Numbered from the stretch's first letter, positions 35,140 through 45,533 are shown. The stretch: 64,000 nucleotides of DNA from Duganella sp. CF517 (GCF_900110275.1 NZ_FODC01000001.1:1341198-1405197); one strand, 5' to 3'. Program-made: numbers and translations. The notes: generated from the sequence alone by a model not told the origin.

Positions 35140-36246
35140 TTACTTCTTGCCGGCCGATTCTTTCCACTGTTTGAGGAAGGCCATGCGCTTGGCCGGTCCG
35201 AGGAACTGCAGCACCATCGGATGCACCGGCACCGGCTTGACGTTGTCCTTGCCGATCTGCTTGATCAGGTCCGCCGAGGTGGTCTCGCCGGTGACGTCGG
35301 CGCGGATCGCGAACAGTTTGGAGTCGTTTGCGACGATGGTCTGGCCGCGATGGGACAGCATGTAATCGAGCCACAGCTTGGCGGCGTTCGGATTCTTGGC
35401 GGCCTTGTTGATGAACAGGACGCGCGACATCACCAGCGTGTAATCCTTCGGCAGCACCACGCCGAGCGAAGGATCGGTCTTGGCGCGCACCAGCGCGTAG
35501 GAGCCCACGACGTTGTAGCCGATCAGGTTCTCGCCCGAGGAAATCCGTTCCATCATGGTGCCGGTCGACGACTGCACGCGCACCTTGGCGGCGCCGAAGG
35601 CGTTGAGCATGTCGAGGAACTTGGGATTCTCGCGCGCGTCCTGCGTCATGAACATGAAGCCGACGCCCGATTTTTCGATGTCGTAGGTGGTGACCTTGTC
35701 CTTGAACTTCGGCGTCTGAATCAGCTTGGCGAAGTCGGCGTGCGTCTGCGGCACTTCCTTGGCGTCCACCAGGCGCTTGTTGTAGACGATGGCGGCCGGC
35801 TCGAACGTGGTGCCGTAGGCCTGGTCGTCCCACATCGCCCATGCCGGCAGCTTCGGCGCCTCGACCGATTTGTACTTCATCGCGTAGCCGTCCGAGGCCA
35901 GGCGCATTTGCAGGTCCATCGCCGACGACCACACCGCGTCGGCGGTGGCGCCGCCGGCGGCCACCTCGGAGATGAAGCGGTTGTATACCTCGGTCGAATT
36001 CATGTCGTTGTATTCGACGGTGATACCGGGGAACTGGGCGCTGAAATCCTTGATCAGCGGCTGCGTGGCCTTGCTGTCGGTGGCGCCGTAGACCACCAGC
36101 TTGCCCTCTTTCTTGGCGCCGTCGATGATCTTCTGGTAGTCGGCCGGATAGCCGGCGGGCACTTGCGCGAAGGCGGCGTTGGAGGTTGCGAACAGCGCGA
36201 ACGAGAGGGACGCGCATGCGGCGGCCACTGAGGTCTTTAACATCAT
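35140..36246 (-). CDS. Periplasmic binding protein, FutA/FbpA-like
   Basis: 368 residues with a signal peptide (MMLKTSVAAACASLSFALFATSNAAFAQ). The mature part has the family pattern KLVVYGATDSKATQPLIKDFSAQFPGI, VEYNDMNSTEVYNRFI and YALVRAKTDPS. This is a type II periplasmic binding protein like those for ferric iron or organic anions. Tyr residues for iron binding cannot be judged without alignment, so the ligand could be iron, phosphonate or a carboxylate. Next to tctDE and a TctC-like protein, a carboxylate or its metal chelate is plausible. Confidence 0.88.
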   Translation of the reverse strand: MMLKTSVAAACASLSFALFATSNAAFAQVPAGYPADYQKIIDGAKKEGKLVVYGATDSKATQPLIKDFSAQFPGITVEYNDMNSTEVYNRFISEVAAGGATADAVWSSAMDLQMRLASDGYAMKYKSVEAPKLPAWAMWDDQAYGTTFEPAAIVYNKRLVDAKEVPQTHADFAKLIQTPKFKDKVTTYDIEKSGVGFMFMTQDARENPKFLDMLNAFGAAKVRVQSSTGTMMERISSGENLIGYNVVGSYALVRAKTDPSLGVVLPKDYTLVMSRVLFINKAAKNPNAAKLWLDYMLSHRGQTIVANDSKLFAIRADVTGETTSADLIKQIGKDNVKPVPVHPMVLQFLGPAKRMAFLKQWKESAGKK

Positions 36247-36282
36247 TTTTTAGTCTCCAATTGTTTTAATAATTTTTTGTGA

Positions 36283-37260
36283 TCAGCGCACCAGACCGAG
36301 TTCGGCGGCGTGCCTGCCGTAATCGTCTACGGCCTTTGTTACATAAGCTTTCAATGCGTCGCCGGTCAGCGCAAACGGATACAACCCGGCCGCCGCGCGC
36401 GTCTGCGCGAACTTCGGATCGGCCAGCACGCGGTCGAAGGCCGACACCCACTGCCGGTACACCGCATCGGGCACCTGGGGGCCCATCCACAAACCGCGGA
36501 TCACCGGCCACACCACGTCCACGCCCTGCTCGCGCGCGGTCGGCACGTTGGCCAGCACGCCGGGTAGGCGCTTCTCCGACAGCACCGCCAGCACCCGGGT
36601 GTTGCCGTCGGCCGCGTACAGCGTCGCTTCGCTGGCGTCGCCCGACACCACCTGCACATAATCGGCATGCATCGCCGTGAAGGCCTCGCCGCCGCCCTCC
36701 AGCGCCACGAAGCGCAGCACCTTCGGGTCTAGCCCGGCGGTCTTGAACACCATCGCCATCTTCAGCCAATCCTGGCTGCCGATGGTGCCGGAGACGCCGA
36801 TCAGCACCTTCTGCGGATTCCTCTTCAACGCCGCCAGCAGATCGGCCAGCGTCTTGTAAGGCGAATCGGCGCGCACCGCGATCATGCCGTAATCCGTTCC
36901 CAGCGCCGCCACCCAGCGCACATCGTTGGCGCTGGCCTTGCCGAACTTGCCCTGCGCCAGATTGAGCAGCGAGCCGCCCGAAAACACCACCAGCGTGTTC
37001 GGCTCCGCGCGGCGCCGCTGCGACACCAGCGAATGCCAGGCCACCGCGCCGATTCCGCCCGGCAGATAGGTGATGCGCATGTCCGACGGCGGCGGCTTGG
37101 GCGCCTCGCGCAAGCCCAGCAGGCCCTTTTGCGCCAGCTTGCAGGTAAGGTCCATCGCGCCACCCGGTTTGGACGGCACGATGCACTCCACGCTTGCCGC
37201 CCGCGCCACCGCGCATAATAAAAACAGCGCGGCGATCAAAGCCTGCAAAACTTTAGTCAT
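36283..37260 (-). CDS. Bug/TctC-family periplasmic binding protein
   Basis: 325 residues with a signal peptide (MTKVLQALIAALFLLCAVARA). The segment ECIVPSKPGGAMDLTCKLAQ matches the Bug family start, where the loop cradles a carboxylate. Bug proteins bind dicarboxylates, tricarboxylates or aromatic acids. The TctA and TctB membrane partners are not in the window, so this may be an orphan sensor protein that feeds the TctDE pair; that is an inference. It lies 36 bases before the ABC binding protein. Confidence 0.88.
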   Translation of the reverse strand: MTKVLQALIAALFLLCAVARAASVECIVPSKPGGAMDLTCKLAQKGLLGLREAPKPPPSDMRITYLPGGIGAVAWHSLVSQRRRAEPNTLVVFSGGSLLNLAQGKFGKASANDVRWVAALGTDYGMIAVRADSPYKTLADLLAALKRNPQKVLIGVSGTIGSQDWLKMAMVFKTAGLDPKVLRFVALEGGGEAFTAMHADYVQVVSGDASEATLYAADGNTRVLAVLSEKRLPGVLANVPTAREQGVDVVWPVIRGLWMGPQVPDAVYRQWVSAFDRVLADPKFAQTRAAAGLYPFALTGDALKAYVTKAVDDYGRHAAELGLVR

Positions 37261-37362
37261 CTTGTATGGTTATCTTAGAGCGGTGAAGCTTTCAAAGCGC
37301 TTTCAGGCCGCGTCGACTTGCAGATAAATATCGACACGGCCCGGTCTTCGTTGCGAAGCGGC

Positions 37363-38430
37363 TTAGAAGCGGTGCTGCATGCCGACGGTGATACCGCGCT
37401 GGCTGTTGGCGAAGCCGGCGTCGTCGCGCGACAGGCCGGTGAGCTGGCCGTGTTTGGCCTTGGCGTAGGCGCCCGAAATATGCACGTCGGTGCGCTTGGA
37501 CAGCGCGTAGCGGTAGCGCAGCACGTACATGGTCGGATCGGCGTCGGTATTGGCGGCGACGTTCTTGACGTCGACGTGGTAGACCGCGCCGGTGATGGTG
37601 GTCACCTCGTTCGGCTTGTAGGCCACGCCGCCCCAGGTGGTGGTGGCTTCGACGTCGGCGGTCGCGGCGCGGCCGGCGGTCAGGTTGTAGTCGCGCAGCA
37701 CGGCCCAGAATTTCAGCGGACCCGTTTCGTAGTTGGCGCCGACGTGCCACACGGTGTTTTCATCGCGGTTGCCGGTGGCGGCCACGGTGTTGCCGTTGTT
37801 GCGCTCATAGGTGGCCATCACGTTGGCCGGGCCGAACTTGTAGGCGACGGTCGCGCCCATCTTGGCGCTGTCGGCCACGCCGCTGGTCTGTTCGCCGGCG
37901 GCGTAGTTGGCGCCGAAGCGGAAGTTACCGAAGGTGCCGGCGTACTTGATCAGGTTATCGTAGCCGGTGGTGAAGCCGTATTTGCTTGGGCCGGTGGCCG
38001 GACCCGAGGTCGCCCACGAATAGTATGGCGCAAAGCCCATCGGATCGTAGCCGATCACCGTGTCGTAGACACTGGTGAACGAGCGGCCGACGACCACGCG
38101 GCCGAAGGCGCCTTCCAGGCCCACGTAGGCCTGGCGGCGGAACAGCGCGCCGTCCTGGGCGCCGGTGTCCATCAGGATCCCGCCCTCCAGATTGAAGACG
38201 GCCTTGAGACCACCGCCCAGGTCCTCGGTACCCCGGATGCCCCAGCGCGAGGTGTTCATGCCACCCGAAATCACGCGGGTATTGCTACCGCCGGTGGCGC
38301 TGGAGTTATTGGCGTTTTCGACGCCGACGTCCAGCAAGCCATAGACTTGCACATTCGATTGGGCTTGCGCGGCGCCGCCGGCGGCTGCCGCCAATGCCAG
38401 GATGGCAAGGCTGAATGGGGATTTTTTCAT
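37363..38430 (-). CDS. Gram-negative trimeric porin
   Basis: 355 residues with signal peptide MKKSPFSLAILALAAAAGGAAQAQ. The mature start SNVQVYGLLDVGVE and the terminal GITVGMQHRF, with the last residue Phe, are typical of Burkholderiales porins. It forms a general or anion-selective pore in the outer membrane. It is divergent from tctD across 227 bases, the arrangement of the tricarboxylate porin opdH with tctDE in Pseudomonas, so it is a likely TctD target. Confidence 0.93.
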   Translation of the reverse strand: MKKSPFSLAILALAAAAGGAAQAQSNVQVYGLLDVGVENANNSSATGGSNTRVISGGMNTSRWGIRGTEDLGGGLKAVFNLEGGILMDTGAQDGALFRRQAYVGLEGAFGRVVVGRSFTSVYDTVIGYDPMGFAPYYSWATSGPATGPSKYGFTTGYDNLIKYAGTFGNFRFGANYAAGEQTSGVADSAKMGATVAYKFGPANVMATYERNNGNTVAATGNRDENTVWHVGANYETGPLKFWAVLRDYNLTAGRAATADVEATTTWGGVAYKPNEVTTITGAVYHVDVKNVAANTDADPTMYVLRYRYALSKRTDVHISGAYAKAKHGQLTGLSRDDAGFANSQRGITVGMQHRF

Positions 38431-38502
38431 TGTGTCTCCAGTGGTTATAGTTATTCGTGATGCCTGATATTTGCTATCAGGGTGCCACTATAGAAGTCGC
38501 AT

Positions 38503-38532
38503 CCTTTCAATTACCTTTCACTTACCTTTCAC
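38503..38532. promoter_or_regulatory. Triple CCTTTCA direct repeat, candidate TctD binding site
   Basis: CCTTTCA occurs at 38503-38509, 38514-38520 and 38525-38531, exactly 11 bases apart. The last two copies sit in an 11-base tandem repeat TTACCTTTCAC. OmpR-family regulators bind direct repeats with a helical-turn spacing. It lies in the divergent porin-tctD promoter region. An inverted repeat CTGATA-TTTGC-TATCAG at 38464-38480 is close by. Confidence 0.6.
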
Positions 38533-38657
38533 CGCATCAGGAAGGGTAGTTCCTGTCGTCCTCGCGCCACAAAGCCGATAGGCCTTCCCTTTTCACGCGG
38601 GGGCGACGATGATTCTGGCCTTACACTGAACCCATTTTTACGCCATGGCAAGAATTT

Positions 38658-39359
38658 ATGCGCATACTGTTAGTTGAAGACCACACCGAGCTGTCGCACT
38701 GGCTGGCCAAAGCGCTGCGCGACGCCCATCTGACGGTCGAATGCGCGGACAACGGCGCCGACGCCGACGCCCTGCTGCACACGCAGGATTACGCGCTGCT
38801 GATCCTGGACCTGACGTTGCCGCGCATGGACGGCCTGGAGGTGCTCAAGCGCCTGCGCGCGCGCGCCGCGCCGCGCGGCCAGACGCCGGTGCTGATCCTC
38901 ACCGCGCGCGGCGGCCTCGATGAACGGGTGCGGGGCCTGAACCTGGGCGCCGACGACTACCTCGCCAAGCCGTTCGAACTGGCGGAGCTGGAGGCGCGCG
39001 TCAAGGCGCTGCTGCGCCGCAGCGTCGGCAACGAGGCGCTGGTGCATCACTGCGGCGCGCTCAGTTTCGACACCGTCACGCGCATGTTCACCTACGCCGG
39101 CAACGCGCTGGCGCTGACGCCGCGCGAACACGCGGTGCTCGAAACGCTGATCACGCGCGCCGGCCGCGCCGTCTCGAAGGAAAAGCTGTTCGACGAGGTA
39201 TTCGCGCTGGCCGACGACGCCAACATCGACGCCATCGAGCTGTATATCCACCGCGTGCGCAAAAAGCTCGACATCGCCGCGCCGGACGCCGCCATCATCA
39301 CCACCTTGCGCGGCATCGGCTACCTGCTGCAACCGCGTCCGGCGCTGGCCGCCGACTGA
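38658..39359 (+). CDS. tctD: OmpR-family response regulator TctD
   Basis: 233 residues. The receiver has phospho-acceptor Asp51 in LLILDLTLPRMDG and conserved Lys in LAKPFE; the C-terminal winged helix ends with LYIHRVRKKLD. With the TctE-type sensor downstream it forms the tricarboxylate two-component system. It reads away from the porin-binding protein-ABC operon, which is its probable target. Ligand identity is inferred from the family, not from the binding proteins here. Confidence 0.9.
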   Translation: MRILLVEDHTELSHWLAKALRDAHLTVECADNGADADALLHTQDYALLILDLTLPRMDGLEVLKRLRARAAPRGQTPVLILTARGGLDERVRGLNLGADDYLAKPFELAELEARVKALLRRSVGNEALVHHCGALSFDTVTRMFTYAGNALALTPREHAVLETLITRAGRAVSKEKLFDEVFALADDANIDAIELYIHRVRKKLDIAAPDAAIITTLRGIGYLLQPRPALAAD

Positions 39360-39378
39360 CGCGCGGAGCCACGCACCG

Positions 39379-40857
39379 ATGCCGCTCTTGACCAGGCTCG
39401 CCAAGCGCTTCGGCCCCGGCGCCACCTTGGGCAGCCTGCGCGGCCAGTTGCTGCGCTGGTTGCTGGGCCCCTTGCTGGCGCTGGTCGCGCTCAACACGGT
39501 GTCGGTCTATCGCAACGCGCTGGACGCGGCCGATGTCGCCTACGACCGCTCGCTGCTGGCGTCCACGCGCGCGCTGGCCGAACGCGTCTCCATCGTCGGC
39601 GGCAAGGTGGTGGCCGACGTGCCCTACGTGGCGCTCGACAGCTTCGAGACCGACACCCTGGGGCGCATCTTCTACAAGGTCACCGGCATCGACGGCGAGA
39701 CCGTGTCCGGCTACGGCGACCTGCCGGCGGTGCCGGCCAACGTACCGCGCTCGGAGGCCTATCCGGCGCTGGTGCGCTTCTATCACGCCAACTACAACGG
39801 CCAGCCGGTGCGCATCGCCGCGCTGCTGCAACCGGTGTACGACGACTCGATGCGCGGCATCGCGCTGATCCAGGTCGGCGAGACGCTCGAGGCGCGGCGC
39901 GGCCTGTCGAACCAGATCCTGTTCGACACCTTGACCTGGCAAGCCTTGCTGCTGCTGGCGCTCGCGCTGCTGGTGTGGTTCGCGGTGCGGCTGGTGCTGC
40001 AGCCGCTGATGCGGCTCAAGATCGCGGTCGAAACGCGCAGCTTGAACGATTCGTCCGATGTCGATCCGGCGCTGGTGCACAAGGAGGTGCGGCCGCTGGT
40101 GGCGGCGATGAACAGTTCGCGCTCGCGCCTGCAGCTGTTGATCAGCAGCCAGCGCCGCTTCATCGCCGATGCCTCGCACCAGCTGCGCACGCCGCTGACG
40201 GTGCTCAAGACGCAGGCCGAACTGGCGCTGCGCGAATGCGACCGGCCCGGCGTGCCGCCCGAGGAGACCAAGGCGGCGCTGCGCCACATCGTCCACGGCA
40301 TCGCCGCCACCACCGACTCCACCGTCAACCTGGCCAACCGGCTGCTGACCCTGGCGCGCATCGAGCATGGCGGCGACGCCGACGGCGCCGCCGCGCAGGC
40401 GGCGCCGGTGTCGCTGCGCGACGGCGCGCGCCAGGTCGGGCTGGAGATGGCGATGGCGGCGGTGGCCAAGAACATCGACCTGTCGCTGGAGGCCGAGCGC
40501 GACGGCGTCGTCAGCGGCCAGGCCTTGCTGCTGCACGAAATGATCGCCAACCTGGTCGACAACGCGCTGCGCTACACGCCGGCCGGCGGCCGGGTGGCGC
40601 TGCGCGTGGTCGAGCATGACGACGGCGTGGCGCTGGAGGTCGAGGACAGCGGTCCGGGCATCGCCGTGGCCGAGCGCGAGCGCGTGTTCGCGCCGTTCTA
40701 TCGCGCCGCCGCCACCTTGGAGCGCAACCCCGGCGGCGCCGGCCTTGGCCTGGCCATCGTGCGCGACATCGCCAGCCTGCACGGCGCCGGCATCGCGCTC
40801 GACGAAGCGGCCGGCGGCCGGGGCCTGAAAGTGACAGTCACGTTCAATCGCGCTTAA
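39379..40857 (+). CDS. tctE: Sensor histidine kinase TctE
   Basis: 492 residues. An N-terminal helix (LLRWLLGPLLALVALNTVSV), a TctE-type periplasmic sensor (2CSK_N-like, with DRSLLASTRALAERV) and a second helix near residue 195 precede the kinase core. ADASHQLRTPL contains the phospho-accepting His, followed by the N-box NLVDNALRYTP and G-rich GAGLGL. It lies 19 bases after tctD. It probably senses an organic acid in the periplasm, perhaps through the Bug protein. Confidence 0.9.
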   Translation: MPLLTRLAKRFGPGATLGSLRGQLLRWLLGPLLALVALNTVSVYRNALDAADVAYDRSLLASTRALAERVSIVGGKVVADVPYVALDSFETDTLGRIFYKVTGIDGETVSGYGDLPAVPANVPRSEAYPALVRFYHANYNGQPVRIAALLQPVYDDSMRGIALIQVGETLEARRGLSNQILFDTLTWQALLLLALALLVWFAVRLVLQPLMRLKIAVETRSLNDSSDVDPALVHKEVRPLVAAMNSSRSRLQLLISSQRRFIADASHQLRTPLTVLKTQAELALRECDRPGVPPEETKAALRHIVHGIAATTDSTVNLANRLLTLARIEHGGDADGAAAQAAPVSLRDGARQVGLEMAMAAVAKNIDLSLEAERDGVVSGQALLLHEMIANLVDNALRYTPAGGRVALRVVEHDDGVALEVEDSGPGIAVAERERVFAPFYRAAATLERNPGGAGLGLAIVRDIASLHGAGIALDEAAGGRGLKVTVTFNRA

Positions 40858-40868
40858 CCGTTAAAATA

Positions 40869-40965
40869 CCGGGGTCAGGTCCGACATTCGGACATTTGGC
40901 AAAATGGGGGAACTTTTCAGCCATCAAAAAGTTTCAAAATGTCCGAATGTCGGACCTGACCCCGG
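40869..40965. repeat. Intergenic element with 29-bp perfect inverted repeats
   Basis: The 29 bases at 40869-40897 (starting CCGGGGTCAGGTCCGAC) are an exact inverted repeat of 40937-40965. Inside lies a second stem, AACTTTT at 40911-40917 with AAAAGTT at 40927-40933. The arms also contain the smaller palindrome TCCGA-NNN-TCGGA. It starts 12 bases after tctE and ends 37 bases before rraB. The whole 97-base unit looks like a mobile or REP/MITE-like palindromic element rather than a terminator, as no T-run follows. Confidence 0.85.
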
Positions 40966-41001
40966 GGTGGCGTGCCCCGGGTCGCTTGCAGAAAGACACA
41001 G

Positions 41002-41343
41002 ATGATCACCAAAGAAGAAATGGTCGAGCTATTCGCCGACATGAAGCAGAACGCCCCGTGGGACAGCAACAAGCCGCTGTTGTGGGGCTACTTTTTCGCC
41101 GACCCCGACAAGGCCAAGCTGGAAGCGGTGCAGGCGCCGCTGAAAGCGATGGGTTATCAGATCGTCGGCATCTACGACTCCAAGCCCGACGGCGACGCGC
41201 CGGCGCTGTGGTGGTTGCACATCGAAAAGGTCGAGAAGCACACGGTCGACACCCTGCACGCCCGCAACCAGCAGTTCTACCAGTTCGCCGAACAGCACGG
41301 CCTGGAATCGTACGACGGCATGGACGTCGGCCCGGCCGCGTGA
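41002..41343 (+). CDS. rraB: Ribonuclease E inhibitor RraB-like protein
   Basis: 113 residues from MITKEEMVELFADM at 41002. The pattern KPLLWGYFFADPDKAKLEAV, LHIEKVEKHTVDTLHARN and LESYDGMDVGP matches RraB, which binds RNase E and modulates which transcripts the degradosome cuts. It overlaps the GNAT gene by GTGA or lies 5 bases before its ATG. It could also be a distant RraB/DUF695-like protein with another partner. Confidence 0.82.
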   Translation: MITKEEMVELFADMKQNAPWDSNKPLLWGYFFADPDKAKLEAVQAPLKAMGYQIVGIYDSKPDGDAPALWWLHIEKVEKHTVDTLHARNQQFYQFAEQHGLESYDGMDVGPAA

Positions 41344-41348
41344 CGCCG

Positions 41349-41897
41349 ATGCCATCGAACATCCTCACCAGCGCGCGCCTGCGGCTGGAGCCGGTGGACG
41401 ACCGTCACTTCGACGGCTTGCGCGCGATCAGCGGCGATGCCGAGGTGATGCGCTACATCACCGGACGGCCGGAAACGCCGGAGGACACCGCCGCCTTCAT
41501 CGCCCGCCACAAAATCAAGTGGGCCGAGCTGGGCCACGCATGGTGGGCCTTCATCGCCGCTGACAGCGGCCAGATCGTCGGCACCGGCGCCGTGCAGCAT
41601 CTGGAACGCGACCCGCGCAACCCGCTGGAACTGGCCTGGCGCCTGCGCGCCGACCAGCAGGGCAAGGGCTACGCCACCGAGGCGGCGCTGGCCATGGCGC
41701 GCTTCGCTTTCGAGCGGCTGGGCGCCGGCCAATTGCTCGCGGTCTGCCACCAGGAAAACCTGGCCTCGTCGGCCGTCATGCGGCGCATCGGCATGCGCTT
41801 CAGGGGTGTCGAGCGCTGGTACGAGACCGACGTCGCCGTCTTCGAGATGGCGCCCGGCGACCTGGCGCAACACACGGGGCGCCCGCGGGCACCGTAA
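41349..41897 (+). CDS. GNAT acetyltransferase, RimJ/RimL-like
   Basis: 182 residues from ATG at 41349; the GTG at 41340 overlaps the rraB stop and is an alternative start. TSARLRLEPVDDRHFD opens a RimJ/RimL-type GNAT; the acetyl-CoA loop is DQQGKGYATEAA (Q/RxxGxG/A). It probably acetylates an amino group on a protein N-terminus or a small molecule. The acceptor cannot be told from sequence. Confidence 0.88.
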   Translation: MPSNILTSARLRLEPVDDRHFDGLRAISGDAEVMRYITGRPETPEDTAAFIARHKIKWAELGHAWWAFIAADSGQIVGTGAVQHLERDPRNPLELAWRLRADQQGKGYATEAALAMARFAFERLGAGQLLAVCHQENLASSAVMRRIGMRFRGVERWYETDVAVFEMAPGDLAQHTGRPRAP

Positions 41898-42011
41898 CCG
41901 GTTGACGGCGGGCCGCAGCGCGCGCCCGCCGCCCTCGCAATATTTCCAATTAAACACACCTCGGGCGCCGTTTCGCCTATCATTCAGTCATTTCTCCTCT
42001 ACCGACCAACA

Positions 42012-43430
42012 ATGCTTTCGAAACTCTCGTTTCGCCAGTTACTGCTGGGCGTCTTCCTGTTGATTGCTGTGTTGCTGAGTGCCGCCTCCCTGCACGCGCT
42101 GTGGACGCTGGACAGTCTCGCCTTCCACAGCCGCGACAGCGGACACCACGCGCTGGCGCTCACCGAAAACACCCAGCAGCTCGACGAGCGCAGCGTGGCG
42201 ATGACGCGCAGCGCCCGCCAATACCTGGTGCTGGACGACCCGGCCTTCCGCATGCGCTACGCCGACGCCTGGCGCGAGGCCCGCGCCGCGCTCGACGCCG
42301 TCCAGCGCGGCCTGCCGCACGCCCCCAACATCGCCTTCGACACCTGGCGCCAGGCCGGCGAGCAAGCCTGGGACATCCTGCAAATGCCGACCCGCGCGCG
42401 CACCAGCGCGCGCCGGCAGGCGCTGGAGAAAGTGCTGGCACTGTTGCCGCGCATAAACGCCCAGCTGGCCGAGGAGGTCAAGCAGGAGGTCGAACTGCGC
42501 AATATCGCCCTGTTGACCGAGCTCGACCGGCGGCGCGCCGTGCTCAAGGCGCAAGTGATCGCCTCCATCGTGGTGGCCGCGCTGCTGGCCGGCGGCTTCG
42601 GCCTGTGGCTGTCGCGGCCGCTGGCGCAGATCGAATCGGCGATCGACCGGCTCGGCGCCAACCGGTTCGACGAAACCATCGAGGTGCGCGGCCCGGCCGA
42701 CCTGCAGCGCGTCGGCCAGCAATTGAACTGGCTGCGCCAGCGCCTGTCCAACCTGGAGGAGGACAAGTCCCGGTTCCTGCGCCACATCTCGCACGAACTG
42801 AAGACCCCGCTGGCGGCGCTGCGCGAAGGCGTTGCCCTGCTGGAAGATGGCGTGGCCGGCGCGTTATCGCCCAACCAGCGCGAAATCGCCGGTATACTGA
42901 ATCAAAACACCGTCGCGCTGCAGTCGCAGATCGAAGCGCTGCTGCGCTACAACGAAGCGACGTTCGACGCCCACCACCTGCACCTGGAGCCGACCGACAT
43001 GGCGGCGCTGCTCGCGCACGCCATCGACAGCCAGCGCCTGCAATGGCAGGCGGCCAAGCTGACCGTCCACACCGAGGGCAAGGCGCGCCCGATCACGGTC
43101 GACGCCGAGAAAATGGGCGTGGCGATCGGCAACCTGCTGTCGAACGCCGTGCGCTTCAGTCCCCAGGGCGGCGTGATCGCTTTCAAGCTCGAGGAACGCA
43201 ACGACCGGCTGCTGATCGACTGCGCCGACCAGGGGCCGGGCGTGGCGCCGAACGACACGGCGCGCATCTTCGAACCGTTTTACCAGGGCCAGCGCCAGCC
43301 GCCCGGCGCGCGCCGCGGCAATGGCATCGGCCTGTCGATCGTGCAGGAATACATCTCCGCGCACCATGGCATGTTGCAACTGCTGCCGTCCGACCAGGGC
43401 GCCCGTTTCCGAATCGAACTACCTTATTGA
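42012..43430 (+). CDS. glrK: Sensor histidine kinase GlrK/QseE-type
   Basis: 472 residues. First helix LLLGVFLLIAVLLSAASL, a short periplasmic helical domain, a second helix (VIASIVVAALLAGGFGLWL) and a HAMP-like stretch precede HISHELKTPLAAL (phospho-His). N-box NLLSNAVRFSPQGG and GNGIGLSI complete the ATPase domain. The order kinase, lipoprotein, sigma-54 regulator is the glrK-qseG-glrR operon that in E. coli senses cell-envelope signals. Confidence 0.92.
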   Translation: MLSKLSFRQLLLGVFLLIAVLLSAASLHALWTLDSLAFHSRDSGHHALALTENTQQLDERSVAMTRSARQYLVLDDPAFRMRYADAWREARAALDAVQRGLPHAPNIAFDTWRQAGEQAWDILQMPTRARTSARRQALEKVLALLPRINAQLAEEVKQEVELRNIALLTELDRRRAVLKAQVIASIVVAALLAGGFGLWLSRPLAQIESAIDRLGANRFDETIEVRGPADLQRVGQQLNWLRQRLSNLEEDKSRFLRHISHELKTPLAALREGVALLEDGVAGALSPNQREIAGILNQNTVALQSQIEALLRYNEATFDAHHLHLEPTDMAALLAHAIDSQRLQWQAAKLTVHTEGKARPITVDAEKMGVAIGNLLSNAVRFSPQGGVIAFKLEERNDRLLIDCADQGPGVAPNDTARIFEPFYQGQRQPPGARRGNGIGLSIVQEYISAHHGMLQLLPSDQGARFRIELPY

Positions 43431-43441
43431 AGCCGCCCACG

Positions 43442-44043
43442 ATGGTTAACATGATCCCTTACATAAAACCCGCTTCCTCCCGCGCGCCGGCGCCCCTGCT
43501 GTGCGTGCTGCTGTGCCTGGTACTGGCCGCCTGCACCCAGATCCAGCCCAAGCCGGCGCCCGCGCCGGAGCCGCCGCCGCCGCCGGTGGTGGTGGAGCTG
43601 GCGCCGCCACCGCCGCCGCTCGACGCGATCGGGCCGCTGCTGAACTATCACCAGTCGCTGCGGCGCATGAGCCAGGGCGAACTGCTCAAGGAGCTCAGCG
43701 GCCTGACCCAGCAGCCGCGCAGCCCGCGCCTGTCGATGCAGATGGGCATGGTGCTGATGCTCACGCGCGGCGGCGGCGACCTGGCCCGCGCGCAAACGCT
43801 GTTCGACGGCGTCGGCAACTCCAACGACAGCGAAGCGGCCGCTTTCAAACCGCTGGCGCTGGTGCTGTCGAGCAATTGCGCCGAGGCGCGCCGGCTGGCC
43901 GAGCATGTCGACCGGCTGGCGGCGCAGCAGAAAGATAGCCAGCGCCGCATCGACCAGCTCAACGACATGGTCGAAGGCTTGAAAAACATCGAGCGCACGC
44001 TGCCGGTCCGGCCGGCCGCCAGCGCGCCCCAGGGGATCATCAA

Positions 44044-44047
<4 letters not shown>
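43442..44047 (+). CDS. qseG: QseG-like outer-membrane lipoprotein
   Basis: 201 residues from ATG at 43442. Lipobox LVLAAC is followed by a proline-rich linker (about residues 33-60), which may span the periplasm. The C-terminal helical part (LLKELSGLTQQ, KDSQRRIDQLNDMVEGL) can form a coiled coil and resembles QseG, which interacts with GlrK. It is 11 bases after glrK and overlaps glrR by 4 bases, so all three are coupled. Confidence 0.8.
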
Positions 44048-45492
<1,445 letters not shown>

Positions 45493-45500
45493 CTTACCGA

Positions 45501-45524
45501 ATGGCGACATAAAGCTGTCGCCAT
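45501..45524. other. Perfect hairpin after glrR
   Basis: ATGGCGACA and TGTCGCCAT (9 bp) flank a TAAAGC loop, starting 9 bases after the glrR stop. The T-run after it is only three bases, so it is a weak terminator at best. It overlaps the candidate GlrR site, since its right arm supplies the TGTC half. Confidence 0.6.
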
Positions 45525-45533
45525 TTCACGACA
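45516..45533. promoter_or_regulatory. GlrR upstream activator site (TGTC-N10-GACA)
   Basis: TGTC at 45516-45519 and GACA at 45530-45533 are ten bases apart, the motif reported for GlrR binding at E. coli glmY and rpoE promoters. It lies about 95 bases upstream of the -24 element of the sigma-54 promoter, a usual enhancer distance. It overlaps the 45501-45524 hairpin, so its role as operator is inferred by motif. Confidence 0.72.

Noticed and set aside
40896-41348. Continuous frame joining the inverted-repeat region to the GNAT gene
   Set aside because: It runs through the palindrome and across rraB in another frame; the GNAT domain starts at TSARLRLEPV after 41349.
45501-45524. Hairpin taken as a strong terminator of glrR
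   Set aside because: Only three T follow the stem, and its right arm is part of the GlrR binding motif, so a terminator role is not supported.
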